Under the pieces are notes generated by a model, which saw only the letters and a list, made by a program, of their open reading frames with translations, was not told the DNA's origin and did not search any database. A DNA stretch of 64,000 nt from Diorhabda sublineata. Lineage: Eukaryota; Arthropoda; Insecta; Coleoptera; Chrysomelidae. The position numbers and the translations under genes were made by a program. The stretch covers positions 62,001-126,000 of the forward strand of contig NW_026614280.1 of NCBI RefSeq assembly GCF_026230105.1. The letters run 5' to 3'. Position 1 is the stretch's first letter; each line of letters starts with the position of its first letter. Positions 11,537-24,766 of this stretch are shown in pieces.

Positions 11537-13006
11537 GTGGATGTTAATCGACGATATTTGACAAAGTTAGATGCAAACTCACTCAAATATATGAGAAATG
11601 TTGAAATTCGTCTTCAAATTAGGAAGATAGACTTTGAAAATTTTCAATCAACACAAAGTGACAGTCGAGCACAATTGGCTTCAGTGGATGTTAATCGACG
11701 ATATCTGTCAAAGTTAGATGCAAACTCTCTCAAATATATAAGTAATGTTGAAATTCGACTTCAAATTAGGAAGATAGACTTTGAAAATTTTCAATCAACA
11801 CAAAGTGACAGTCGACCTCAATTGGCTTCAGTGGATGTTAATCGACGATATCTGACAAAGTTAGATGCAAACTCACTCAAATATATGAGAAATGTTGAAA
11901 TTTGTCTTCAAATTAGGAAGATAGACTTTGAAAATTTTTAATCAACACAAAGTGACAGTCGACCTCAATTGGCTTCAGTGGATGTTAATCGACGATATCT
12001 GACAAAGTTAGATGCAAACTCACTCAAATATATGAGAAATGTTGAAATTTGTCTTCAAATTAGGAAGATAGACTTTGAAAATTTTCAATCAACACAAAGT
12101 GACAATCGATCTCAATGGGCTTCAATGGATTTTAATCGACGATATCTGACAAAGTTAGATGCAAACTCTCTCAAATATATAAGAAATGTTGAAATTCGAC
12201 TTCAAATTAGGAAGATAGACTTTGAAAATTTTTAATCAACACAAAGTGACAGTCGACCTCAATTGGCTTCAGTGGATGTTAATCGACGATATTTGACAAA
12301 GTTAGATGCAAACTCACTCAAATATATGAGAAATGTTGAAATTCGTCTTCAAATTAGGAAGATAGACTTTGAAAATTTTCAATCAACACAAAGTGACAGT
12401 CGAGCTCAATTGGCTTCAGTGGATGTTAATCGACGATATCTGTCAAAGTTAGATGCAAACTCTCTCAAATATATAAGTAATGTTGAAATTCGACTTCAAA
12501 TTAGGAAGATAGACTTTGAAAATTTTCAATCAACACAAAGTGACAGTCGACCTCAATTGGCTTCAGTGGATGTTAATCGACGATATCTGTCAAAGTTAGA
12601 TACAAACTCTCTCAAATATATAAGAAATGTTGAAATTCGACTTCAAATTAGGAAGATAGACTTTGAAAATTTTCAATCAACACAAAGTGACAGTTTACCT
12701 CAATGGGCTTCAATGGAAGTTAATCGACGATATCTGACAAAGTTAGATGCAAACTCACTCAAATATATGAAAAATGTTGAAATTCGACTCCAAATTAGGA
12801 AGATAGACTTTGAAAATTTTCAATCAACACAAAGTGACAGTTGACCTCAATGGGCTTCAATGGAAGTTAATCGACGATATCTGACAAAGTTAGATGCGAA
12901 CTCTCTCAAATATATAAGAAATGTTGAAATTCGACTTCAAATTAGGAAGATAGACTTTGAAAATTTTTAATCAACACAAAGTGACAGTCGACCTCAATTG
13001 GCTTCA
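11537..13006 (+). repeat. Two 5-mer blocks (735 bp each)
   Basis: Both blocks, 11537-12271 and 12272-13006, begin with GATATTTGAC then CTGTCAAAG/ATAAGTAATG. The first continues with two GAAATTTGTC monomers and a GATTTTAATCG monomer. The second continues with CTGTCAAAG/GATACAAAC, a GTTTACCTCAATGG junction leading to an ATGAAAAATG monomer, and an ATGGAAGTT monomer. They contain the parts from which the 9-mer HOR to the right is built. Confidence 0.8.
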
Positions 13007-14329
13007 GTGGATGTTAATCGACGATATTTGACAAAGTTAGATGCGAACTCACTCAAATATATAAGAAATGTTGAAATTCGACTTCGAATTAGGAAGATAG
13101 ACTTTGAAAATTTTCAATCAACACAAAGTGACAATCGATCTCAATGGGCTTCAATGGATTTTAATCGACGATATCTGACAAAGTTAGATGCAAACTCTCT
13201 CAAATATATAAGAAATGTTGAAATTCGACTTCAAATTAGGAAGATAGACTTTGAAAATTTTTAATCAACACAAAGTGACAGTCGACCTCAATTGGCTTCA
13301 GTGGATGTTAATCGACGATATTTGACAAAGTTAGATGCAAACTCACTCAAATATATGAGAAAAGTTGAAATTCGTCTTCAAATTAGGAAGATAGACTTTG
13401 AAAATTTTCAATCAACACAAAGTGACAGTCGAGCTCAATTGGCTTCAGTGGATGTTAATCGACGATATCTGTCAAAGTTAGATGCAAACTCTCTCAAATA
13501 TATAAGTAATGTTGAAATTCGACATCAAATTAGGAAGATAGACTTTGAAAATTTTCAATCAACACAAAGTGACAGTCGACCTCAATTGGCTTCAGTGGAT
13601 GTTAATCGACGATATCTGACAAAGTTAGATGCAAACTCACTCAAATATATGAGAAATGTTGAAATTTGTCTCCAAATTAGGAAGATAGACTTTGAAAATT
13701 TTTAATCAACACAAAGTGACAGTCGACCTCAATTGGCTTCAGTGGATGTTAATCGACGATATCTGACAAAGTTAGATGCAAACTCACTCAAATATATGAG
13801 AAATGTTGAAATTTGTCTTCAAATTAGGAAGATAGACTTTGAAAATTTTCAATCAACACAAAGTGACAGTCGACCTCAATTGGCTTCAGTGGATGTTAAT
13901 CGACGATATCTGTCAAAGTTAGATACAAACTCTCTCAAATATATAAGAAATGTTGAAATTCGACTTCAAATTAGGAAGATAGACTTTGAAAATTTTCAAT
14001 CAACACAAAGTGACAGTTGACCTCAATGGGCTTCAATGGAAGTTAATCGACGATATCTGACAAAGTTAGATGCAAACTCACTCAAATATATGAAAAATGT
14101 TGAAATTCGACTCCAAATTAGGAAGATAGACTTTGAAAATTTTCAATCAACACAAAGTGACAGTTGACCTCAATGGGCTTCAATGGAAGTTAATCGACGA
14201 TATCTGACAAAGTTAGATGCGAACTCTCTCAAATATATAAGAAATGTTGAAATTCGACTTCAAATTAGGAAGATAGACTTTGAAAATTTTTAATCAACAC
14301 AAAGTGACAGTCGACCTCAATTGGCTTCA
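13007..14329 (+). repeat. 9-mer HOR copy 1 (1323 bp)
   Basis: Nine monomers: CGACTTCGAATT, GATTTTAATCG, ATGAGAAAAGTTG (private variant), ATAAGTAATG with CGACATCAAATT, GAAATTTGTCTCC, GAAATTTGTC, CTGTCAAAG/GATACAAAC, ATGAAAAATG, and ATGGAAGTT with GCGAACTCTC. The private changes AAAAGTTG and CGACATC reappear 1323 bp later, which fixes the unit. Confidence 0.92.
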
Positions 14330-15652
14330 GTGGATGTTAATCGACGATATTTGACAAAGTTAGATGCGAACTCACTCAAATATATAAGAAATGTTGAAAT
14401 TCGACTTCGAATTAGGAAGATAGACTTTGAAAATTTTCAATCAACACAAAGTGACAATCGATCTCAATGGGCTTCAATGGATTTTAATCGACGATATCTG
14501 ACAAAGTTAGATGCAAACTCTCTCAAATATATAAGAAATGTTGAAATTCGACTTCAAATTAGGAAGATAGACTTTGAAAATTTTTAATCAACACAAAGTG
14601 ACAGTCGACCTCAATTGGCTTCAGTGGATGTTAATCGACGATATTTGACAAAGTTAGATGCAAACTCACTCAAATATATGAGAAAAGTTGAAATTCGTCT
14701 TCAAATTAGGAAGATAGACTTTGAAAATTTTCAATCAACACAAAGTGACAGTCGAGCTCAATTGGCTTCAGTGGATGTTAATCGACGATATCTGTCAAAG
14801 TTAGATGCAAACTCTCTCAAATATATAAGTAATGTTGAAATTCGACATCAAATTAGGAAGATAGACTTTGAAAATTTTCAATCAACACAAAGTGACAGTC
14901 GACCTCAATTGGCTTCAGTGGATGTTAATCGACGATATCTGACAAAGTTAGATGCAAACTCACTCAAATATATGAGAAATGTTGAAATTTGTCTCCAAAT
15001 TAGGAAGATAGACTTTGAAAATTTTTAATCAACACAAAGTGACAGTCGACCTCAATTGGCTTCAGTGGATGTTAATCGACGATATCTGACAAAGTTAGAT
15101 GCAAACTCACTCAAATATATGAGAAATGTTGAAATTTGTCTTCAAATTAGGAAGATAGACTTTGAAAATTTTCAATCAACACAAAGTGACAGTCGACCTC
15201 AATTGGCTTCAGTGGATGTTAATCGACGATATCTGTCAAAGTTAGATACAAACTCTCTCAAATATATAAGAAATGTTGAAATTCGACTTCAAATTAGGAA
15301 GATAGACTTTGAAAATTTTCAATCAACACAAAGTGACAGTTGACCTCAATGGGCTTCAATGGAAGTTAATCGACGATATCTGACAAAGTTAGATGCAAAC
15401 TCACTCAAATATATGAAAAATGTTGAAATTCGACTCCAAATTAGGAAGATAGACTTTGAAAATTTTCAATCAACACAAAGTGACAGTTGACCTCAATGGG
15501 CTTCAATGGAAGTTAATCGACGATATCTGACAAAGTTAGATGCAAACTCTCTCAAATATATAAGAAATGTTGAAATTCGACTTCAAATTAGGAAGATAGA
15601 CTTTGAAAAATTTTAATCAACACAAAGTGACAGTCGACCTCAATTGGCTTCA
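14330..15652 (+). repeat. 9-mer HOR copy 2 (1323 bp)
   Basis: Near-exact copy of the preceding unit that includes its private variants (AAAAGTTG, CGACATCAAATT, GAAATTTGTCTCC). I see only a few differences, near the right end: GCAAACTCTC for GCGAACTCTC (about 15542) and GAAAAATTTTAATC for GAAAATTTTTAATC (about 15606). This is one of the youngest duplications in the window. Confidence 0.92.
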
Positions 15653-16828
15653 GTGGATATTAATTGACGATATTTGACAAAGTTAGATGCGAACTCACTC
15701 AAATATATAAGAAATGTTGAAATTCGACTTCGAATTAGGAAGATAGACTTTGAAAATTTTCAATCAACACAAAGTGACAATCGATCTCAATGGGCTTCAA
15801 TGGATTTTAATCGATGATATCTGACAAAGTTAGATGCAAACTCTCTCAAATATATAAGAAATGTTGAAATTCGACTTCAAATTAGGGAGATAGACTTTGA
15901 AAATTTTTAATCAACACAAAGTGACAGTCGAGCTAGATTGGCTTCAGTGGATGTTAATCGACGATATCTGACAAAGTTAGAAGCAAACTCACTCAAATAT
16001 ATGAGAAATGTTGAAATTCGTCTTCAAATTAGGAAGATAGACTTTGAAAATTTTCAATCAACACAAAGTGACAGTCGACCTCAATTGGCTTCAATGGATG
16101 TTAATCGACGATATCTGACAAAGTTAGATGCGAACTCACTCAAATATATAAGAAATATTGAAATTCGACTTCAAATTAGGAAGATAGACTTTGAAAATTT
16201 TCAATCAACACAAAGTGACAGTTGACCTCAATGGGCTTCAATGGAAGTTAATCGACGATATCTGAAAAAGTTAGATGCAAACTCACTCAAATATATGAAA
16301 AATGTTGAAATTCGACTCCAAATTAGGAAGATAGACTTTGAAAATTTTCAATCAACACAAAGTGACAGTCGACCTCAATTGGCTTCAGTGGATGTTAATC
16401 GACGATATCTGTCAAAGTTAGATACAAACTCTCTCAAATATATAAGAAATGTTGAAATTCGACTTCAAATTAGGAAGATAGACTTTGAAAATTTTCAATC
16501 AACACAAAGTGACAGTTGACCTCAATGGGCTTCAATGGAAGTTAATCGACGATATCTGACAAAGTTAGATGCAAACTCACTCAAATATATGAAAAATGTT
16601 GAAATTCGACTCCAAATTAGGAAGATAGACTTTGAAAATTTTCAATCAACACAAAGTGACAGTTGACCTCAATGGGCTTCAATGGAAGTTAATCGACGAT
16701 ATCTGACAAAGTTAGATGCAAACTCTCTCAAATATATAAGAAATGTTGAAATTCGACTTCAAATTAGGAAGATAGACTTTGAAAAATTTTAATCAACACA
16801 AAGTGACAGTCGACCTCAATTGGCTTCA
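15653..16828 (+). repeat. 8-mer variant of the HOR (1176 bp)
   Basis: It starts with GATATTAATTGACG, where CGACG has become TGACG, and includes CGATGATATC (about 15813), TTAGGGAGAT, GTTAGAAGCAAAC (15947) and ATATTGAAATTCG. It has one monomer fewer than its neighbours. The same haplotype returns in the following unit and in the 21.5, 25.8 and 27.1 kb units. Confidence 0.85.
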
Positions 16829-18151
16829 GTGGATATTAATTGACGATATTTGACAAAGTTAGATGCGAACTCACTCAAATATATAAGAAATGTTGAAATT
16901 CGACTTCGAATTAGGAAGATAGACTTTGAAAATTTTCAATCAACACAAAGTGACAATCGATCTCAATGGGCTTCAATGGATTTTAATCGATGATATCTGA
17001 CAAAGTTAGATGCAAACTCTCTCAAATATATAAGAAATGTTGAAATTCGACTTCAAATTAGGGAGATAGACTTTGAAAATTTTTAATCAACACAAAGTGA
17101 CAGTCGAGCTAGATTGGCTTCAGTGGATGTTAATCGACGATATCTGACAAAGTTAGAAGCAAACTCACTCAAATATATGAGAAATGTTGAAATTCGTCTT
17201 CAAATTAGGAAGATAGACTTTGAAAATTTTCAATCAACACAAAGTGACAGTCGACCTCAATTGGCTTCAATGGATGTTAATCGACGATATCTGACAAAGT
17301 TAGATGCGAACTCACTCAAATATATAAGAAATATTGAAATTCGACTTCAAATTAGGAAGATAGACTTTGAAAATTTTCAATCAACACAAAGTGACAGTTG
17401 ACCTCAATGGGCTTCAATGGAAGTTAATCGACGATATCTGAAAAAGTTAGATGCAAACTCACTCAAATATATGAAAAATGTTGAAATTCGACTCCAAATT
17501 AGGAAGATAGACTTTGAAAATTTTCAATCAACACAAAGTGACAGTTGACCTCAATGGGCTTCAATGGAAGTTAATCGACGATATCTGACAAAGTTAGATG
17601 CAAACTCTCTCAAATATATAAGAAATGTTGAAATTCGACTTCAAATTAGGAAGATAGACTTTGAAAATTTTCAATCAACACAAAGTGACAGTCGACCTCA
17701 ATTGGCTTCAATGGATGTTAATCGACGATATCTGACAAAGTTAGATGCGAACTCACTCAAATATATAAGAAATATTGAAATTCGACTTCAAATTAGGAAG
17801 ATAGACTTTGAAAATTTTCAATCAACACAAAGTGACAGTCGACCTCAATTGGCTTCAATGGATGTTAATCGACGATATCTGACAAAGTTAGATGCGAACT
17901 CACTCAAATATATAAGAAATATTGAAATTCGACTTCAAATTAGGAAGATAGACTTTGAAAATTTTCAATCAACACAAAGTGACAGTTGACCTCAATGGGC
18001 TTCAATGGAAGTTAATCGACGATATCTGACAAAGTTAGATGCAAACTCTCTCAAATATATAAGAAATGTTGAAATTCGACTTCAAATTAGGAAGATAGAC
18101 TTTGAAAATTTTTAATCAACACAAAGTGACAGTCGACCTCAATTGGCTTCA
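16829..18151 (+). repeat. 9-mer unit with duplicated ATATTGAAATTCG monomer (1323 bp)
   Basis: It repeats the left five monomers of the unit before it (GATATTAATTGACG through ATGAAAAATG), then has an ATGGAAGTT monomer and two consecutive ATATTGAAATTCG monomers (17711 and 17858), then a closing ATGGAAGTT monomer with TTTTTAATC. Confidence 0.84.
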
Positions 18152-20062
18152 GTGGATGTTAATCGACGATATTTGACAAAGTTAGATGCGAACTCACTCA
18201 AATATATAAGAAATGTTGAAATTCGACTTCGAATTAGGAAGATAGACTTTGAAAATTTTCAATCAACACAAAGTGACAATCGATCTCAATGGGCTTCAAT
18301 GGATTTTAATCGACGATATCTGACAAAGTTAGATGCAAACTCTCTCAAATATATAAGAAATGTTGAAATTCGACTTCAAATTAGGAAGATAGACTTTGAA
18401 AATTTTTAATCAACACAAAGTGACAGTCGACCTCAATTGGCTTCAGTGGATGTTAATCGACGATATTTGACAAAGTTAGATGCAAACTCACTCAAATATA
18501 TGAGAAATGTTGAAATTCGTCTTCAAATTAGGAAGATAGACTTTGAAAATTTTCAATCAACACAAAGTGACAGTCGAGCTCAATTGGCTTCAGTGGATGT
18601 TAATCGACGATATCTGTCAAAGTTAGATGCAAACTCTCTCAAATATATAAGTAATGTTGAAATTCGACTTCAAATTAGGAAGATAGACTTTGAAAATTTT
18701 CAATCAACACAAAGTGACAGTCGACCTCAATTGGCTTCAGTGGATGTTAATCGACGATATCTGACAAAGTTAGATGCAAACTCACTCAAATATATGAGAA
18801 ATGTTGAAATTTGTCTTCAAATTAGGAAGATAGACTTTGAAAATTTTTAATCAACACAAAGTGACAGTCGACCTCAATTGGCTTCAGTGGATGTTAATCG
18901 ACGATATCTGACAAAGTTAGATGCAAACTCACTCAAATATATTAGAAATGTTGAAATTTGTCTTCAAATTAGGAAGATAGACTTTGAAAATTTTCAATCA
19001 ACACAAAGTGACAGTCGACCTCAATTGGCTTCAGTGGATGTTAATCGACGATATCTGTCAAAGTTAGATACAAACTCTCTCAAATATATAAGAAATGTTG
19101 AAATTCGACTTCAAATTAGGAAGATAGACTTTGAAAATTTTTAATCAACACAAAGTGACAGTCGACCTCAATTGGCTTCAGTGGATGTTAATCGACGATA
19201 TTTGACAAAGTTAGATGCGAACTCACTCAAATATATAAGAAATGTTGAAATTCGACTTCGAATTAGGAAGATAGACTTTGAAAATTTTCAATCAACACAA
19301 AGTGACAGTTGACCTCAATGGGCTTCAATGGAAGTTAATCGACGATATCTGACAAAGTTAGATGCAAACTCACTCAAATATATGAAAAATGTTGAAATTC
19401 GACTTCAAATTAGGAAGATAGACTTTGAAAATTTTTAATCAACACAAAGTGACAGTCGACCTCAATTGGCTTCAGTGGATGTTAATCGACGATATTTGAC
19501 AAAGTTAGATGCGAACTCACTCAAATATATAAGAAATGTTGAAATTCGACTTCGAATTAGGAAGATAGACTTTGAAAATTTTCAATCAACACAAAGTGAC
19601 AGTTGACCTCAATGGGCTTCAATGGAAGTTAATCGACGATATCTGACAAAGTTAGATGCAAACTCACTCAAATATATGAAAAATGTTGAAATTCGACTTC
19701 AAATTAGGAAGATAGACTTTGAAAATTTTTAATCAACACAAAGTGACAGTCGACCTCAATTGGCTTCAGTGGATGTTAATCGACGATATTTGACAAAGTT
19801 AGATGCGATCTCACTCAAATATATAAGAAATGTTGAAATTCGACTTCGAATTAGGAAGATAGACTTTGAAAATTTTCAATCAACACAAAGTGACAGTTGA
19901 CCTCAATGGGCTTCAATGGAAGTTAATCGACGATATCTGACAAAGTTAGATGCAAACTCACTCAAATATATGAAAAATGTTGAAATTCGACTTCAAATTA
20001 GGAAGATAGACTTTGAAAATTTTTAATCAACACAAAGTGACAGTCGACCTCAATTGGCTTCA
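18152..20062 (+). repeat. HOR unit with three extra 294-bp dimers (13 monomers)
   Basis: CGACTTCGAATT and GATTTTAATCG monomers are followed by the 441-bp trimer (18446) and the GAAATTTGTC/GATACAAAC dimer (18887). Then come three tandem copies of one 294-bp dimer starting at 19181, 19475 and 19769: GATATTTGAC with CGACTTCGAATT, then ATGGAAGTT with ATGAAAAATG and TTTTTAATC. The third dimer has the private change GCGATCTCAC near 19808. Confidence 0.88.
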
Positions 20063-21826
20063 GTGGATGTTAATCGACGATATTTGACAAAGTTAGATGC
20101 AAACTCACTCAAATATATGAGAAATGTTGAAATTCGTCTTCAAATTAGGAAGATAGACTTTGAAAATTTTCAATCAACACAAAGTGACAGTCGACCTCAA
20201 TTGGCTTCAGTGGATGTTAATCGACGATATCTGACAAAGTTAGATGCAAACTCACTCAAATATATGAGAAATGTTGAAATTTGTCTTCAAATTAGGAAGA
20301 TAGACTTTGAAAATTTTTAATCAACACAAAGTGACAGTCGACCTCAATTGGCTTCAGTGGATGTTAATCGACGATATCTGACAAAGTTAGATGCAAACTC
20401 ACTCAAATATATGAGAAATGTTGAAATTTGTCTTCAAATTAGGAAGATAGACTTTGAAAATTTTCAATCAACACAAAGTGACAGTCGACCTCAATTGGCT
20501 TCAGTGGATGTTAATCGACGATATCTGTCAAAGTTAGATACAAACTCTCTCAAATATATAAGAAATGTTGAAATTCGACTTCAAATTAGGAAGATAGACT
20601 TTGAAAATTTTTAATCAACACAAAGTGACAGTCGACCTCAATTGGCTTCAGTGGATGTTAATCGACGATATCTGACAAAGTTAGATGCAAACTCACTCAA
20701 ATATATGAGAAATGTTGAAATTCGACTTCAAATTAGGAAGATAGACTTTGAAAATTTTCAATCAACACAAAGTGACAGTCGACCTCAATTGGCTTCAGTG
20801 GATGTTAATCGACGATATCTGACAAAGTTAGATGCAAACTCACTCAAATATATGAGAAATGTTGAAATTTGTCTTCAAATTAGGAAGATAGACTTTGAAA
20901 ATTTTTAATCAACACAAAGTGACAGTCGACCTCAATTGGCTTCAGTGGATGTTAATCGACGATATCTGACAAAGTTAGATGCAAACTCACTCAAATATAT
21001 GAGAAATGTTGAAATTTGTCTTCAAATTAGGAAGATAGACTTTGAAAATTTTCAATCAACACAAAGTGACAGTCGACCTCAATTGGCTTCAGTGGATGTT
21101 AATCGACGATATCTGTCAAAGTTAGATACAAACTCTCTCAAATATATAAGAAATGTTGAAATTCGACTTCAAATTAGGAAGATAGACTTTGAAAATTTTT
21201 AATCAACACAAAGTGACAGTCGACCTCAATTGGCTTCAGTGGATGTTAATCGACGATATTTGACAAAGTTAGATGCGAACTCACTCAAATATATAAGAAA
21301 TGTTGAAATTCGACTTCGAATTAGGAAGATAGACTTTGAAAATTTTCAATCAACACAAAGTGACAGTTGACCTCAATGGGCTTCAATGGAAGTTAATCGA
21401 CGATATCTGACAAAGTTAGATGCAAACTCTCTCAAATATATAAGAAATGTTGAAATTCGACTTCAAATTAGGAAGATAGACTTTGAAAATTTTTAATCAA
21501 CACAAAGTGACAGTCGACCTCAATTGGCTTCAGTGGATATTAATTGACGATATTTGACAAAGTTAGATGCGAACTCACTCAAATATATAAGAAATGTTGA
21601 AATTCGACTTCGAATTAGGAAGATAGACTTTGAAAATTTTCAATCAACACAAAGTGACAATCGATCTCAATGGGCTTCAATGGATTTTAAACGATGATAT
21701 CTGACAAAGTTAGATGCAAACTCTCTCTAAAATATAAGAAATGTTGAAATTCGACTTCAAATTAGGAAGATAGACTTTGAAAATTTTTAATCAACACAAA
21801 GTGACAGTCGAGCTAAATTGGCTTCA
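20063..21826 (+). repeat. Run of six 294-bp dimers (1764 bp)
   Basis: Dimers start at 20063, 20357, 20651, 20945, 21239 and 21533. The first four alternate between a dimer ending in GAAATTTGTC and a dimer ending in CTGTCAAAG/GATACAAAC. The last two are the GATATTTGAC/ATGGAAGTT type and the GATATTAATTGACG type. The second monomer of the sixth reads AAACGATGATATC and CTCTCTCTAAAATATAAG, an unusual pair of changes also found near 25,990 and 27,310. Confidence 0.86.
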
Positions 21827-23443
21827 GTGGATGTTAATCGACGATATCTGACAAAGTTAGAAGCAAACTCACTCAAATATATGAGAAATGTTGAAATTCG
21901 TCTTCAAATTAGGAAGATAGACTTTGAAAATTTTCAATCAACACAAAGTGACAGTCGACCTCAATTGGCTTCAATGGATGTTAATCGACGATATCTGACA
22001 AAGTTAGATGCGAACTCACTCAAATATATAAGTAATGTTGAAATTCGACTTCAAATTAGGAAGATAGACTTTGAAAATTTTCAATCAACACAAAGTGACA
22101 GTCGACCTCAATTGGCTTCAGTGGATGTTAATCGACGATATCTGACAAAGTTAGATGCAAACTCACTCAAATATATGAGAAATGTTGAAATTTGTCTTCA
22201 AATTAGGAAGATAGACTTTGAAAATTTTTAATCAACACAAAGTGACAGTCGACCTCAATTGGCTTCAGTGGATGTTAATCGACGATATCTGACAAAGTTA
22301 GATGCAAACTCACTCAAATATATGAGAAATGTTGAAATTTGTCTTCAAATTAGGAAGATAGACTTTGAAAATTTTCAATCAACACAAAGTGACAGTCGAC
22401 CTCAATTGGCTTCAGTGGATGTTAATCGACGATATCTGTCAAAGTTAGATACAAACTCTCTCAAATATATAAGAAATGTTGAAATTCGACTTCAAATTAG
22501 GAAGATAGACTTTGAAAATTTTTAATCAACACAAAGTGACAGTCGACCTCAATTGGCTTCAGTGGATGTTAATCGACGATATTTGACAAAGTTAGATGCG
22601 AACTCACTCAAATATATAAGAAATGTTGAAATTCGACTTCGAATTAGGAAGATAGACTTTGAAAATTTTCAATCAACACAAAGTGACAGTTGACCTCAAT
22701 GGGCTTCAATGGAAGTTAATCGACGATATCTGACAAAGTTAGATGCAAACTCACTCAAATATATGAAAAATGTTGAAATTCGACTTCAAATTAGGAAGAT
22801 AGACTTTGAAAATTTTTAATCAACACAAAGTGACAGTCGACCTCAATTGGCTTCAGTGGATGTTAATCGACGATATTTGACAAAGTTAGATGCGAACTCA
22901 CTCAAATATATAAGAAATGTTGAAATTCGACTTCGAATTAGGAAGATAGACTTTGAAAATTTTCAATCAACACAAAGTGACAGTTGACCTCAATGGGCTT
23001 CAATGGAAGTTAATCGACGATATCTGACAAAGTTAGATGCAAACTCACTCAAATATATGAAAAATGTTGAAATTCGACTTCAAATTAGGAAGATAGACTT
23101 TGAAAATTTTTAATCAACACAAAGTGACAGTCGACCTCAATTGGCTTCAGTGGATGTTAATCGACGATATTTGACAAAGTTAGATGCGAACTCACTCAAA
23201 TATATAAGAAATGTTGAAATTCGACTTCGAATTAGGAAGATAGACTTTGAAAATTTTCAATCAACACAAAGTGACAGTTGACCTCAATGGGCTTCAATGG
23301 AAGTTAATCGACGATATCTGACAAAGTTAGATGCAAACTCACTCAAATATATGAAAAATGTTGAAATTCGACTTCAAATTAGGAAGATAGACTTTGAAAA
23401 TTTTTAATCAACACAAAGTGACAGTCGACCTCAATTGGCTTCA
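21827..23443 (+). repeat. HOR unit with three extra dimers (11 monomers, 1617 bp)
   Basis: A trimer beginning with GTTAGAAGCAAAC, the GAAATTTGTC/GATACAAAC dimer, then three copies of the 294-bp GATATTTGAC/ATGAAAAATG dimer starting at 22562, 22856 and 23150. These correspond to the three dimers at 19181-20062. Confidence 0.9.
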
Positions 23444-24766
23444 GTGGATGTTAATCGACGATATTTGACAAAGTTAGATGCAAACTCACTCAAATATATG
23501 AGAAATGTTGAAATTCGTCTTCAAATTAGGAAGATAGACTTTGAAAATTTTCAATCAACACAAAGTGACAGTCGAGCTCAATTGGCTTCAGTGGATGTTA
23601 ATCGACGATATCTGTCAAAGTTAGATGCAAACTCTCTCAAATATATAAGTAATGTTGAAATTCGACTTCAAATTAGGAAGATAGACTTTGAAAATTTTCA
23701 ATCAACACAAAGTGACAGTCGACCTCAATTGGCTTCAGTGGATGTTAATCGACGATATCTGACAAAGTTAGATGCAAACTCACTCAAATATATGAGAAAT
23801 GTTGAAATTTGTCTTCAAATTAGGAAGATAGACTTTGAAAATTTTTAATCAACACAAAGTGACAGTCGACCTCAATTGGCTTCAGTGGATGTTAATCGAC
23901 GATATCTGACAAAGTTAGATGCAAACTCACTCAAATATATGAGAAATGTTGAAATTTGTCTTCAAATTAGGAAGATAGACTTTGAAAATTTTCAATCAAC
24001 ACAAAGTGACAGTCGACCTCAATTGGCTTCAGTGGATGTTAATCGACGATATCTGTCAAAGTTAGATACAAACTCTCTCAAATATATAAGAAATGTTGAA
24101 AATCGACTTCAAATTAGGAAGATAGACTTTGAAAATTTTTAATCAACACAAAGTGACAGTCGACCTCAATTGGCTTCAGTGGATGTTAATCGACGATATT
24201 TGACAAAGTTAGATGCGAACTCACTCAAATATATAAGAAATGTTGAAATTCGACTTCGAATTAGGAAGATAGACTTTGAAAATTTTCAATCAACACAAAG
24301 TGACAGTTGACCTCAATGGGCTTCAATGGAAGTTAATCGACGATATCTGACAAAGTTAGATGCAAACTCACTCAAATATATGAAAAATGTTGAAATTCGG
24401 CTTCAAATTAGGAAGATAGACTTTGAAAATTTTTAATCAACACAAAGTGACAGTCGACCTCAATTGGCTTCAGTGGATGTTAATCGACGATATTTGACAA
24501 AGTTAGATGCGAACTCACTCAAATATATAAGAAATGTTGAAATTCGACTTCGAATTAGGAAGATAGACTTTGAAAATTTTCAATCAACACAAAGTGACAG
24601 TTGACCTCAATGGGCTTCAATGGAAGTTAATCGACGATATCTGACAAAGTTAGATGCAAACTCACTCAAATATATGAAAAATGTTGAAATTCGACTTCAA
24701 ATTAGGAAGATAGACTTTGAAAATTTTTAATCAACACAAAGTGACAGTCGACCTCAATTGGCTTCA
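23444..24766 (+). repeat. 9-mer HOR (1323 bp) with two dimers
   Basis: The 441-bp trimer (GATATTTGAC, CTGTCAAAG/ATAAGTAATG, GAAATTTGTC), the 294-bp GAAATTTGTC/GATACAAAC dimer with a private GAAAATCGAC near 24100, then two GATATTTGAC/ATGAAAAATG dimers at 24179 and 24473. It shows that 1323 bp is the trimer plus three dimers. Confidence 0.91.

Noticed and set aside
21720..21745. Compensating indels at CTCTCTCTAAAATATAAG
   Set aside because: The length equals the normal CTCTCTCAAATATATAAG. Two substitutions explain it as simply as an insertion plus a deletion, so I did not count it as an indel. The variant is shared with 25,990 and 27,310.
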